A program made the position numbers and the translations under genes. The notes below the pieces were generated by a model. That model searched no databases. It was given only the letters and a program-made list of their open reading frames with translations, and was not told the DNA's origin. Positions 44,201-52,567 of a DNA stretch of 64,000 bases are shown here, one piece after another. Position 1 is the first letter of the stretch, and every line of letters starts with the position of its first letter. Source of the DNA: Fidelibacterota bacterium (GTDB lineage: Bacteria; Fidelibacterota; UBA2242; JAFGTP01); contig JAFGTP010000040.1 of NCBI GenBank assembly GCA_016934035.1, positions 62,001-126,000 of the forward strand, written 5' to 3'.

Positions 44201-44266
44201 AATAAGCCATTTTTTCTTTTTGATGATTCGCCAGTAATCATTGAAATTTAATTCGTATTGGGTCAT
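41246..44266 (-). CDS. Wzc-type chain-length/tyrosine-kinase protein with additional C-terminal membrane helix and SPOR-like domain
   Basis: A 1006-residue inner-membrane co-polymerase and tyrosine autokinase. A Wzz domain spans about 8-425, with helices at 20-38 and 402-421 and a long coiled coil at about 175-370. The kinase region has Walker A at 517-524 (AGEGKTT), Walker A' near 541-550 (LLIETDLRKP) and Walker B ending at D643. Seven tyrosines cluster at 707-720. Unlike usual Wzc proteins, a third hydrophobic helix lies at about 759-776, followed by a polar linker and a SPOR-like domain at about 873-950 (YTIQIDKYSSKVKATNRLQKL). Its 3' end overlaps the 114-residue protein gene and its start overlaps wza by 4 bases. 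Confidence 0.9.
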   Translation of the reverse strand: MTQYELNFNDYWRIIKKKKWLILFTAFMLTFFSMLFTILNKPTPVYEAKSSIRIEKNTSLTGLYMESVSWNYGDDLATRAAIIKSYNMLEQAAKHLGLIDSNLTSDEIKNNKQYFNIIENLKSSVNTQQEGYTNIINILVRSHQPTLARDLANALAITYQKENYIQKNARTKSAINALKKQLDRSESDYRDAEKALQEFRQNNKFMTLETKANLLSQEILQTEEKISDIHADIDQIQRILANQYKNDNNFKFLSLNLFLNTKNNLLSSLQKALEQNIHQLSELQQYYTQEHPKIKNVSGQIEILKSNILTELKQFSKSLQDLKARNTEKLAQLNREYNEIPYLSQQYDNLQRDLETSRNIFEKLKVNYLQSQVKESENIQEVFLLKPAFLPSEPINSIKLTPTTLAGFIIGIVFGIILAFISETLDTTFRTIDDIETTLGTTVQGIIPFIDINEIKSSLVGENEVNVSQEELEHRARLMAHFAPKSTIAESYRSLRTNINFSLMENKHKTIMVTSSVAGEGKTTVATNLALSMAQTGLRTLLIETDLRKPRVSKSLGIERTPGLTDYILNREPLQGCIRDMSDLLMGSLSQNAMKEDAIPGIEYLNILPAGKIERNPSEIIAGKKMDQLIETLKEQYDIIIFDSAPVIQATDAVVLASKVDTNLIVYYQGKISRNTLRRAKNQLELLKSSVLGVVINGMRADISADYIDYKYKYDYLYSYGESHDLLEEVSLWSRFKSIFMRPQSNAHLTFFHRLKLAPMSLTFLVMVLVLIGVIFTKNQHVTRDLDSSPIPENQIPTQSKTQPQKAENNEISATNKNPQTPVPEKIKELQKQYQLETAEKLTTQSSQTKTKLSDDKKKEMISEEITELNLNLPYTIQIDKYSSKVKATNRLQKLREAGLLAYLTPDYSAEKSYIVCIDNFSSRPQAEKAIAQLQFSNITGNYKVLYLPFSVQISPSEFNKNNFYNYQLYENGSHYYFAGSFKNLFTANLFQKSETNYHQNSIVKR

Positions 44267-45480
44267 TTCACGGTTTCAATCAGTATGTACAACGAAATGG
44301 TTGTGGTTAAAAATTGTAAAATCCAATAGTAACGTCTAAAGGCATTGGCTATTCTGTAACTGAGACCGATGTTTTTAGATGGTACGATTATTCTGTCACC
44401 ATCTTCCAGAAGTATATTGCCATTGTCCTTTCGCTCAAATAAAAAATCTTCAAAATTAAAAAGGTGCTTAGCGCCATCTTTTCGGGTTACCTGGATTTTT
44501 TTGATATTGGCATCGTCTTTCATTCCTCCGGCTGATTTTGCTATGAATTCTGCAAGGCGAACGGAGCCCTGTAAAGGGTGATATCCCGGATTCTTGACCT
44601 CTCCGAAAATGTAAACATTGCGGGTGTTGACAGAAACGAGATTGATCTGTGCTACGGGGTCCTTGATATATGTTGCCGCCATCGTCTGGACCAATTGCTC
44701 GGCGGCCAGAATTGTCATGCCGCCTATGTGCATTTTTCCAATCATGTTGTGATAAACATAACCCTCATTGTCAAGGGTCAATACATCGGTATTTTTTTCT
44801 GCGTTTAATCCTTCAGAATTTTCATAGATGGAGACCTTCAGGGTGTTGCCAAATTTTAAAATATAGTCGTCGGATACAATGTTTGTAAAGTTTCGGTCCG
44901 CATAGGAGGGAATGATGACCTTGTCGCCATTGTCCAGTGAAATATTGTTTTCAGTTTCATTTTTATACAAATAATTGGGTAGATTAAACAGATATTTCTC
45001 TCCGTTATCTTTGATAATTTGAATATTTGTCAGATCGGCTTCACTTTTTAATTTACCCTCAGACAACAAAAATTCCACAATTCTGATTTTGGGCGTGGTT
45101 TTGATAATTCCACTATTATTGACGGCACCATATAGCAGGACGTTAATCGAATTTTTTTCAAGCAGGATTATCGAGAGAGAAGGGTTAGTGAAATACTTTT
45201 CCATTTCCCTGAATAAGAGGGCTTCAGCCTCATTGGCCGTTAAGTCCGAGATTTTTAAATTACCCAGTATTGCATGACTGATCGTACCATCCCTCCGCAA
45301 TGTAAAAATGTCAGTTTTTTCAATTAAATTTTGATTTTGGTCAATATCAATGTAAGTGAGTTGAATTTTATCGCCACTGCGAAGGACATAATCAATGTCA
45401 TTGCAATAGAGAATCAATGGGCAGGCTAAAAATAGCAAAATGAAGGATAAAAATATTTTATTTTTATTAAATAGCTTCAT
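44263..45480 (-). CDS. Wza-type outer-membrane polysaccharide export protein
   Basis: A 405-residue exported protein (ATG at 45480; a GTG 9 bases earlier is possible). A signal peptide runs to about residue 25, with candidate lipobox cysteines at LFLAC and LILYC. Two Poly_export-SLBB modules follow, each starting with a DYxLxxG segment (DYVLRSGDKIQLTYI, then DYILKFGNTLKVSIY), with GAVNNSGI and FGEVKNPGYHPLQG SLBB motifs. A final hydrophobic stretch (RRYYWILQFLTTTISLYIL) could be the membrane-spanning end, as in Wza octamers. It overlaps the Wzc gene by 4 bases. It forms the outer-membrane channel for the polymer. Confidence 0.9.
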   Translation of the reverse strand: MKLFNKNKIFLSFILLFLACPLILYCNDIDYVLRSGDKIQLTYIDIDQNQNLIEKTDIFTLRRDGTISHAILGNLKISDLTANEAEALLFREMEKYFTNPSLSIILLEKNSINVLLYGAVNNSGIIKTTPKIRIVEFLLSEGKLKSEADLTNIQIIKDNGEKYLFNLPNYLYKNETENNISLDNGDKVIIPSYADRNFTNIVSDDYILKFGNTLKVSIYENSEGLNAEKNTDVLTLDNEGYVYHNMIGKMHIGGMTILAAEQLVQTMAATYIKDPVAQINLVSVNTRNVYIFGEVKNPGYHPLQGSVRLAEFIAKSAGGMKDDANIKKIQVTRKDGAKHLFNFEDFLFERKDNGNILLEDGDRIIVPSKNIGLSYRIANAFRRYYWILQFLTTTISLYILIETVK

Positions 45481-45498
45481 TGGTCGCACAAAATTATT

Positions 45499-45864
45499 CT
45501 ATAATATGGTCATCAGTTTGGATATTACACTGGTGGATAAGTAATCAAGGTCAATGGGTTTGGTAATATAATCGGTGGCCCCCAGTTTAATGGATTCAAG
45601 GGCAATGTCTTTTTCGGTGATTCCGGTAACCATTATGACGGGTATAGAAATATTTTTTTTGTTCATTTCGCGTAGGAAGTCATTGCCGGCACCATCGGGA
45701 AGGTTCATATCTAAAAGAATCAAATCTGGTTTAAAACTGGCCAGTTTCAGACCTGCTGTCTTCAGATTTTCAGCTGTTTCAGTATCAAAATTGTTTTCGG
45801 AAAGATAAGTGGCGAGAATCTCTCTGATTTCATAATCATCATCTACGATTAATATTTTTTTCAT
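45499..45864 (-). CDS. Single-domain response regulator (CheY-like)
   Basis: A 121-residue receiver domain without an output domain. The phosphoacceptor is D52 in LILLDMNLPDG; D8-D9-D10 are the metal-binding acidic residues, T80 is the switch Thr and K102 is in ITKPIDL. It probably acts by protein-protein contact in a phosphorelay or directly on the export machine. It lies 18 bases before the Wza start, and a candidate sigma-70 promoter precedes it. No histidine kinase is encoded nearby. Confidence 0.9.
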   Translation of the reverse strand: MKKILIVDDDYEIREILATYLSENNFDTETAENLKTAGLKLASFKPDLILLDMNLPDGAGNDFLREMNKKNISIPVIMVTGITEKDIALESIKLGATDYITKPIDLDYLSTSVISKLMTIL

Positions 45865-45891
45865 GATTTTATTTCCTAATAGGTTGTTAAC

Positions 45892-45920
45892 AATTTAATT
45901 ATTCGACTTTTGATTATCAA
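45892..45920 (-). promoter_or_regulatory. Candidate sigma-70 promoter of the response regulator-Wza-Wzc run
   Basis: On the minus strand TTGATA (45915-45920) and TAAATT (45892-45897) are separated by 17 bases; the response regulator ATG follows about 28 bases after the -10 box. The -35 box matches five of six and the -10 box four of six consensus positions. Confidence 0.45.
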
Positions 45921-45932
45921 TTATAAACTAAT

Positions 45933-47099
45933 TTAATATCGGAAAAATTCTGTGCAACCTTTAGAACAAATTTCGAAGGATTTATGCTTTATTATATACT
46001 TTCTGTAATTCTGATATTTTTCATTGTTCCAAATTTCACTAAATCTATTATGTCTAATATTGCCAATATTATAATTCATAGTGTGATAAGGCCTCACATT
46101 CCCGTCAGGGAAAATATATGCTGTCATCCATAAACTTTTACACCGGTTTTTATAACTTTGAGATCTAAAACTGAAATTGGAATACCAGTTAATGATATCC
46201 TCATCATTAAAATTCGGATAGAAACTAATGTTAAAAGGATATCTAATTTTACTTAATTTTTTCATCTGGTTTATGATTATTTGGGGATCAATGGAAGGTA
46301 TTTGATCACATCCGAAGCCCTGCCAGTCTGTTGGGTTTTGAGCAAATTTTGATTGAAAAAATTCCTGGAATTTTGGTATTCTCTGATTATCTAAAAAAAG
46401 CAGATGATGAAAAGTCAGATTGTCAGGATTAAAAGGCCGGGATGCTTCAATTGTATCTTGAAATATTTGATAATTACTTTCAAAAATGGTGGAGTTGATA
46501 TTGATTAGGGGCTTTTGGCTGTTTTTGTTTTTTTTTATTTCTGATAATTTTTGAAACCCTTTCAAAGCATTTTGGTAAGTACCCGGAATACCTCTGATTT
46601 CATCATGAACCAGTTCCGGCCCATCCAGTGAAAATATTATCTCATCCAATCCTGATTCAACCAGTTCATTCGCATATCGATGAATGAGGGTACCATTGGT
46701 TATAAGGTTACAACGCAAACCGGCCTTTTTAATGATTTGGATAATCCTGATAATATCGGGATTGATTAAGGGCTCACCACCGAAAAGAGTGATATTGATT
46801 CTGGCAGATTTGACATCAGAAATTATATTATGAATTTCATCGATACTGAGTTGGTGTTGCAGGGTACTTTTGTCAAAGGTTTTAAAAATGCCTTTTTCTC
46901 CCCATTGACCACACATTTTACACTGCAGGTTACAGCGGTAAGTAATGAAAATTGATAGGGTTTCCGGCATAGGACTTTTGCCCTTTGCAAACCAGTAATA
47001 CCATTGGGCCTGAAATCTTTTGATCAGGTTTTCAAGTGCATAAACTGGCTGGTGAATGGATTTTTTTATGGCTCTGAGAATATTTCGTTTGGGTATCAT
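45933..47099 (-). CDS. Radical SAM protein with SPASM-like C-terminal region
   Basis: A 388-residue radical SAM enzyme. The 4Fe-4S cluster motif is C56-x3-C60-x2-C63 (YRCNLQCKMCGQW), with GGEP in LFGGEPLINPD. The C-terminal region has NRCKSLWMTAYIFPDGNVRPYHTMNYNIGNI, then ICSKGCTEFF, a Twitch/SPASM layout in which the usual Cys after xGxVxP is Tyr. Such enzymes modify peptides, proteins or sugars. It lies 68 bases upstream of the response regulator, and groES is divergent on its 5' side. A link to the PqqD-like trio 6 kb away is only a suggestion. Confidence 0.87.
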   Translation of the reverse strand: MIPKRNILRAIKKSIHQPVYALENLIKRFQAQWYYWFAKGKSPMPETLSIFITYRCNLQCKMCGQWGEKGIFKTFDKSTLQHQLSIDEIHNIISDVKSARINITLFGGEPLINPDIIRIIQIIKKAGLRCNLITNGTLIHRYANELVESGLDEIIFSLDGPELVHDEIRGIPGTYQNALKGFQKLSEIKKNKNSQKPLININSTIFESNYQIFQDTIEASRPFNPDNLTFHHLLFLDNQRIPKFQEFFQSKFAQNPTDWQGFGCDQIPSIDPQIIINQMKKLSKIRYPFNISFYPNFNDEDIINWYSNFSFRSQSYKNRCKSLWMTAYIFPDGNVRPYHTMNYNIGNIRHNRFSEIWNNEKYQNYRKYIIKHKSFEICSKGCTEFFRY

Positions 47100-47195
47100 T
47101 GGGTTCTCTTTTTTATTTTACTTTTCGAAATTTAAGGAATTTTATTGATCAATTGCCAAATAAACAAAAAGTATGCCTTTTTGACTTATTTGTCC

Positions 47196-47214
47196 CGTGG
47201 CATGTCCTTTGTAA
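47196..47214 (+). promoter_or_regulatory. Candidate sigma-54 (-24/-12) promoter of groESL
   Basis: The stretch CGTGGCATGTCCTTTGTAA contains GG at 47199-47200 and GT at 47211-47212, exactly 10 bases between the dinucleotides as in TGGCACG-N4-TTGCA. Deviations are T for C in -24 and GT for GC in -12. The initiation site would be about 12 bases downstream, and groES starts at 47284. A sigma-70 match here is poor and no CIRCE-like inverted repeat is visible. Confidence 0.4.
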
Positions 47215-47283
47215 AAAGCGGGCGCGTAAAAATTTTATATTATGGATAAATTTAAAAAGTTTAAAAAAGTGAAAGGAGTTTCT

Positions 47284-47568
47284 ATGAAACTTAAACCATT
47301 AGGCGACAGAGTAGTTGTAAAACCTGCAACCGCAGAGGAAAAAACTTCAGGAGGCATCATTCTGCCTGATACAGCTAAAGAAAAACCACATCAGGGCGAA
47401 GTTGTGGCTGTGGGAGCTGGAAAATTAAAAAGTGATGGAGAACGCTCACCGATGGAATTAAAAGTCGGCGATAAAGTTTTGTATGGAAAATATGCTGGTA
47501 CCGAAATCACTTATGATGGTGTTGAGTATCTGATAATGAATGAAAATGATATTATGGCAGTTCTTTAA
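47284..47568 (+). CDS. groES: Co-chaperonin GroES
   Basis: The 94-residue heptameric lid of the GroEL folding chamber. It starts [15 protein letters not shown] and has the mobile-loop segment [18 protein letters not shown], then GEVVAVGAG and [14 protein letters not shown] use the ATG at 47284, which has AAAGGAG six bases upstream; the open frame could begin at 47242, adding 14 lysine-rich residues. groEL follows after 17 bases, so they form one operon. Confidence 0.97.
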   Translation: MKLKPLGDRVVVKPATAEEKTSGGIILPDTAKEKPHQGEVVAVGAGKLKSDGERSPMELKVGDKVLYGKYAGTEITYDGVEYLIMNENDIMAVL

Positions 47569-47582
47569 TAAGGAGAAAATGA

Positions 47583-49220
<1,638 letters not shown>

Positions 49221-49245
49221 TTTTAAAAGTTTATTTATTTTTTTC

Positions 49246-49279
49246 AAAAGGCCCTGGTTATCCGGGGCCTTTTCTTTTT
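49246..49279 (+). terminator. Rho-independent terminator after groEL
   Basis: A 12-bp stem (AAAAGGCCCTGG with CCGGGGCCTTTT, one G-U pair) closes a TTAT loop and ends in TTTTCTTTTTA. It separates groESL from the fol genes. Confidence 0.9.
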
Positions 49280-49353
49280 AATCTTCCACTCTTGGCTTCA
49301 ACTTGATTATAAGAGATCACTTGAATAAATTATCTCAAAATTGAAAGTGAATC

Positions 49354-49722
49354 ATGGGCACAATAAAAATCAAAAATATGGTCTTCTATGGCTATCACGG
49401 TACAGCCAGGGAAGAAAAAGAGCTCGGTGGAAAATTTGAAGTCGATTTGGATTTGTATACCAATTTAAACAAAGCCATAGAGACCGACGATATTCAGAAC
49501 ACTATAAACTATGTCGATATTTACAGATTGGTAAAAAATATTGTCACAGAATCTAAATACCATCTGATTGAAGCCCTGGCCGGAAAAATTCTAAAGGAAA
49601 TTTTTTCTGCTTATCGGCTTTCTAAAGTGACCATTCGGTTGAGAAAGCCCAATGTACCGCTTCATGGTGTGGTGGATACCGTTGAAGTTGAGATTACCCG
49701 GACCAAAGAGGAAATGATTTAA
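49354..49722 (+). CDS. folB: Dihydroneopterin aldolase
   Basis: A 122-residue pterin enzyme that splits dihydroneopterin to 6-hydroxymethyl-dihydropterin in folate synthesis. The segments FYGYHGTAREEKELGGKFEVDLDL, NYVDIYRLV and the catalytic KYHLIEALA, plus RLRKPNVPLHG, match the family. The stop and the next start share one base (TAATG), a sign of coupling with folK. The product goes to folK in the same run. Confidence 0.93.
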   Translation: MGTIKIKNMVFYGYHGTAREEKELGGKFEVDLDLYTNLNKAIETDDIQNTINYVDIYRLVKNIVTESKYHLIEALAGKILKEIFSAYRLSKVTIRLRKPNVPLHGVVDTVEVEITRTKEEMI

Positions 49723-50252
49723 TGTCAAAAGCCTATATCGGAATCGGAACAAATGTGGGCAATAAGTTGGATAATATAAAATTAGCCTTGCAGCACATTG
49801 ACCATATTCAGACCACTGAACTGACCGGAGTTTCATCCATTTTTGAAACAGAACCTCTATATTACTATGAGCAGGATTATTTTTATAATGCTGTTGCAGA
49901 AATAAAAACCGAACTTGATCCGGTTGTTTTATTGCAAAAATTAAAAGAGATAGAAAAGCAGATGGGACGGGATTTTAAGGTGGAAAAAAATGGACCCAGA
50001 CTGATTGACCTGGATATCGAATTCTTTGAAGATATAGTGGTTGAGACAAACAACCTGGAAATACCCCATTCCCGAATATACGAAAGAATGTTTGTCTTGA
50101 AACCTATGTATGAACTTAACAAAAATTTTAAATGCAGCAAAACCGGGAAAACCATTGAATTATTGTTGCAAGAATGCAAGGATGATAGTAAAATCGAAAA
50201 GATTGCCAACCTTGATATCAGCAGCCTGAAAAAAAATAAACGGGAGTATTAA
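49722..50252 (+). CDS. folK: 6-hydroxymethyl-7,8-dihydropterin pyrophosphokinase (HPPK)
   Basis: A 176-residue enzyme that transfers pyrophosphate from ATP to hydroxymethyl-dihydropterin. It has the family start AYIGIGTNVGNKLDN, then SSIFETEPLYY, NAVAEIKT and the catalytic GPRLIDLDIEFFEDI followed by IPHSRIYERMFVLKPMYEL. The C-terminal 30 residues are lysine-rich and extend past the usual end. It overlaps folB and the kinase gene by one base at each end, so all three are likely translated together. Confidence 0.95.
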   Translation: MSKAYIGIGTNVGNKLDNIKLALQHIDHIQTTELTGVSSIFETEPLYYYEQDYFYNAVAEIKTELDPVVLLQKLKEIEKQMGRDFKVEKNGPRLIDLDIEFFEDIVVETNNLEIPHSRIYERMFVLKPMYELNKNFKCSKTGKTIELLLQECKDDSKIEKIANLDISSLKKNKREY

Positions 50253-50896
50253 TGAAGAATTTATATTATATCGCCATTGAAGGTGTTATCGGAGCAGGAA
50301 AAACAAGTTTTGCTAAACTTCTGACCGATAGATTAAAGGCGAAGTTGGTATTGGAACAATTCGAAGAAAACCCATTTTTGAGCGATTTTTATCAAGATCC
50401 CGAAAGATATGCTTTTCAGGCCCAAATGTTTTTCCTGTTAAGCCGTTACAAACAACAACTGGAATTAAAACAGGTTGACCTTTTTCATAATATGATTATC
50501 AGTGATTATATGTTTGAAAAAGACCGCCTCTTTGCCAATCTCAACCTCAGTGACAAGGAACTGGTGCTTTATGATAAAATTGCCTCTCTACTTGAAAAAG
50601 AACTGACAAAACCTGACTTAATCGTCTACTTACAGGCAAAGACCGACCGTCTGTTGACCAATATCGGGAAAAGAGGTCGTGATTATGAAAAAGATATTTC
50701 AAGGGAATATATTGAATCCCTCAATCAGATTTACAATGAATATTTCTTTCGTTACAACAAAACGCCCCTGATTATTATCAATACCAATGAAATTGATTTT
50801 GTTAATAATCGGGAGGACCTCGATGAATTGGTCAATGTCATTCGAAAACCCATTAGTGGTACGGTTTATTACAACCCCGAAGGAAAGGAAAAATGA
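50252..50896 (+). CDS. Deoxynucleoside kinase family protein
   Basis: A 214-residue kinase that phosphorylates a deoxynucleoside for dNTP salvage. The P-loop is GVIGAGKTSF (11-20), and the FEENPFLSDFYQDPERYAFQAQMFFLLSRYKQ segment is the substrate-binding signature of dGK/dAK-like enzymes. The later YLQAKTDRLLTNIGKRGRDYEKDI with the arginine-rich lid is present. Substrate choice cannot be fixed. It is coupled to folK (TAATG) and overlaps the next gene by 4 bases. Confidence 0.92.
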   Translation: MKNLYYIAIEGVIGAGKTSFAKLLTDRLKAKLVLEQFEENPFLSDFYQDPERYAFQAQMFFLLSRYKQQLELKQVDLFHNMIISDYMFEKDRLFANLNLSDKELVLYDKIASLLEKELTKPDLIVYLQAKTDRLLTNIGKRGRDYEKDISREYIESLNQIYNEYFFRYNKTPLIIINTNEIDFVNNREDLDELVNVIRKPISGTVYYNPEGKEK

Positions 50897-51087
50897 TAAA
50901 ACTACTTTTACAGTTTATTCTCCTTATCATTTTATTCAGGTATTTATGGAGAATGATTGTCAAATACTGGCCCAAAATATCGGACGCTGACAGGCCCCGG
51001 AATTCAAATCCGGCCAAACCAGTAAATAAACTCAAAATTGATAAATCAAAGATAGAAGATGCCGAATTTACTGAAATTGATGAATAG
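50893..51087 (+). CDS. Small membrane protein, unknown function
   Basis: A 64-residue protein with one membrane helix at about 3-22 (KLLLQFILLIILFRYLWRMI), a basic stretch and an acidic end (IEDAEFTEIDE). It overlaps the kinase gene by 4 bases (ATGA), which supports a translated gene. The layout recalls short DUF4834-like proteins, which is only a loose resemblance. Nothing indicates its role. Confidence 0.65.
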   Translation: MIKLLLQFILLIILFRYLWRMIVKYWPKISDADRPRNSNPAKPVNKLKIDKSKIEDAEFTEIDE

Positions 51088-51134
51088 GTAAATTCTGTCA
51101 AATAAAATGATACAATCAGGTTTCAACCAGAAAC

Positions 51135-52100
51135 TCAATTGCAATGATTTCGAAAACCTTTGAGAATTGCCAGAGATTCCGCAATGGTTTTTGTGGTGAC
51201 AAGAGCATGGCGAAGTCTTGATGCTCCTTCGAATCCTTTAAAATACCCGCCATAGAATTTTCGCATGATTTTGTTGGCGAATTCCTCTCCACGATGTTCT
51301 ATTTCCATCTGCAGATGCTGAACACATAGATCGATTTTCTCTTCAATTTTCGGTTCTGAAAAGGAAAGGCCCTTGAGATGCCGACAGGTATTTTGAATTA
51401 GCCATGGATTGCCAATGGCTCCACGGCCAATCATTACGGCGTCACAACCTGTTTCATTGAGCATTTTTTCAGCGTCAAAAGGGGTGATTATGTCGCCGTT
51501 TCCGATGACGGGAATTCGAACATTTTCTTTAATGGTTTTGATGAAATCCCTTTTAACGGTATTGCCAAAACCGTCACTGGCTGTGCGTCCATGAACAGTA
51601 ATGGCTTCAGCTCCATTATCTTCCAATATTTTTGCGACTTCCAGGCCGACATAATGGTCATGGTCCCAGCCCAGACGGATTTTTCCGGTTACCGGTGTGG
51701 AAACGGCTCGTACGACCTGCTTTATGATATTTTCCAGCAAAGATAAATCTTTCAGTAAGGCGGAGCCGGCATTCTTTTTCACCACTTTGCGGACCGAACA
51801 GCCGAAATTGATATCTATAATATCCGGATGGAATTTGTCCTCTACATATCGGGCTGATTCGCTCATGGAGACAGGATCATGGCCAAAAATCTGAATGCCC
51901 AAAGGCCGCTCTTTTTCATCTGTCACCAGATAAAATTCAGTTTTTTCCGATCCTCGAATCAATCCTTCGGAACTGACAAATTCTGAATAAACTATACCTG
52001 CCCCCATCTCCTTGCAGATCAGGCGAAAAGGAAGGTCAGAATATCCTGCCATGGGCGCCAGAATTACTTGTGATTTTATGTCGATAGCTCTAATTTTCAT
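51135..52100 (-). CDS. dusB: tRNA-dihydrouridine synthase
   Basis: A 321-residue FMN enzyme that reduces uridine to dihydrouridine in tRNA. The N-terminus has VILAPMAGYSDLPFRLICKEMGAG and YSEFVSSEGL. The active-site Cys is C101 in DINFGCSVRKVVKKNAGSALL, where the usual Pro after GC is Ser. Later segments (ITVHGRT, PVIGNGDI, GCDAVMIGRGAIGNPWLI) match FMN-binding in the DusB group. It faces the folate run tail to tail. The paralogue assignment (DusB rather than DusA or DusC) rests on the GNPW segment and is fairly secure. Confidence 0.93.
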   Translation of the reverse strand: MKIRAIDIKSQVILAPMAGYSDLPFRLICKEMGAGIVYSEFVSSEGLIRGSEKTEFYLVTDEKERPLGIQIFGHDPVSMSESARYVEDKFHPDIIDINFGCSVRKVVKKNAGSALLKDLSLLENIIKQVVRAVSTPVTGKIRLGWDHDHYVGLEVAKILEDNGAEAITVHGRTASDGFGNTVKRDFIKTIKENVRIPVIGNGDIITPFDAEKMLNETGCDAVMIGRGAIGNPWLIQNTCRHLKGLSFSEPKIEEKIDLCVQHLQMEIEHRGEEFANKIMRKFYGGYFKGFEGASRLRHALVTTKTIAESLAILKGFRNHCN

Positions 52101-52250
52101 ACCAAAATATAGAAGATATTTTGTCCTGTGACAATTTTTTATTATGTATTAATGGAAAAATATTATAAATTTGGCGGCTGTTGGTAAGATAGCATGACTT
52201 TGAAAATTAGAAAATACAAATAAATCATTAGGTTTTAAGGAGTTGGTAAA

Positions 52251-52442
52251 ATGGCTAAAGCTTGTGACAAATGCGGAAAGAAAGCAATGAGTGGTAACAA
52301 TGTATCTCACTCAAATAGAAAGACAAGACGTTCTTTTAGCGTAAACCTTCACACAATTCGCATTGAAGAAAATGGCGGAACAAAAAAAGTGAAATACTGT
52401 AGTTCTTGTTTGAAAAAAGGTGATTACGTAAAAGCTTTATAA
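52251..52442 (+). CDS. rpmB: 50S ribosomal protein L28
   Basis: A 63-residue ribosomal protein. It has [25 protein letters not shown], the L28 signature, and a C-terminal [12 protein letters not shown]. The paired CxxC motifs indicate the zinc-binding (C+) form of L28. TAAGGAG lies 9 bases before the ATG. It is followed by a terminator and, on the opposite strand, by ftsZ. No rpmG follows. Confidence 0.96.
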   Translation: MAKACDKCGKKAMSGNNVSHSNRKTRRSFSVNLHTIRIEENGGTKKVKYCSSCLKKGDYVKAL

Positions 52443-52463
52443 AAAATTGGATTTGCAGAGTTT

Positions 52464-52502
52464 AAGTCCGCTTTTCTTTGAAAAACGGACTTTTTTTATT
52501 TT
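52464..52502 (+). terminator. Rho-independent terminator after rpmB
   Basis: AAGTCCG (52464-52470) pairs with CGGACTT (52486-52492), extended by TTTT/AAAA inside, and TTTTTTTATTTTT follows. It ends rpmB transcription. Confidence 0.85.
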
Positions 52503-52510
52503 TAAAATTA

Positions 52511-52546
52511 AAATCCGCTGATGATTGAGTCAGCGGATTTTTTTTT
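52511..52546. terminator. Bidirectional terminator between rpmB and ftsZ
   Basis: A perfect 11-bp stem AAATCCGCTGA / TCAGCGGATTT (52511-52521 with 52530-52540) around an 8-base loop. A T9 run follows on the plus strand and TTTTAATTTT on the minus strand, so it can serve both rpmB and ftsZ. Confidence 0.85.
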
Positions 52547-52567
52547 AACGGAGTTTAGAAAGAATTT

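Noticed and set aside
17570-47099. Exosortase/PEP-CTERM system suggested by ExeA-like and HprK-related genes
   Set aside because: No exosortase-like membrane protein or PEP-CTERM-type sorting tail was found in the locus.
47100-47241. CIRCE-type HrcA operator before groES
   Set aside because: No TTAGCACTC-N9-GAGTGCTAA-like inverted repeat is present.
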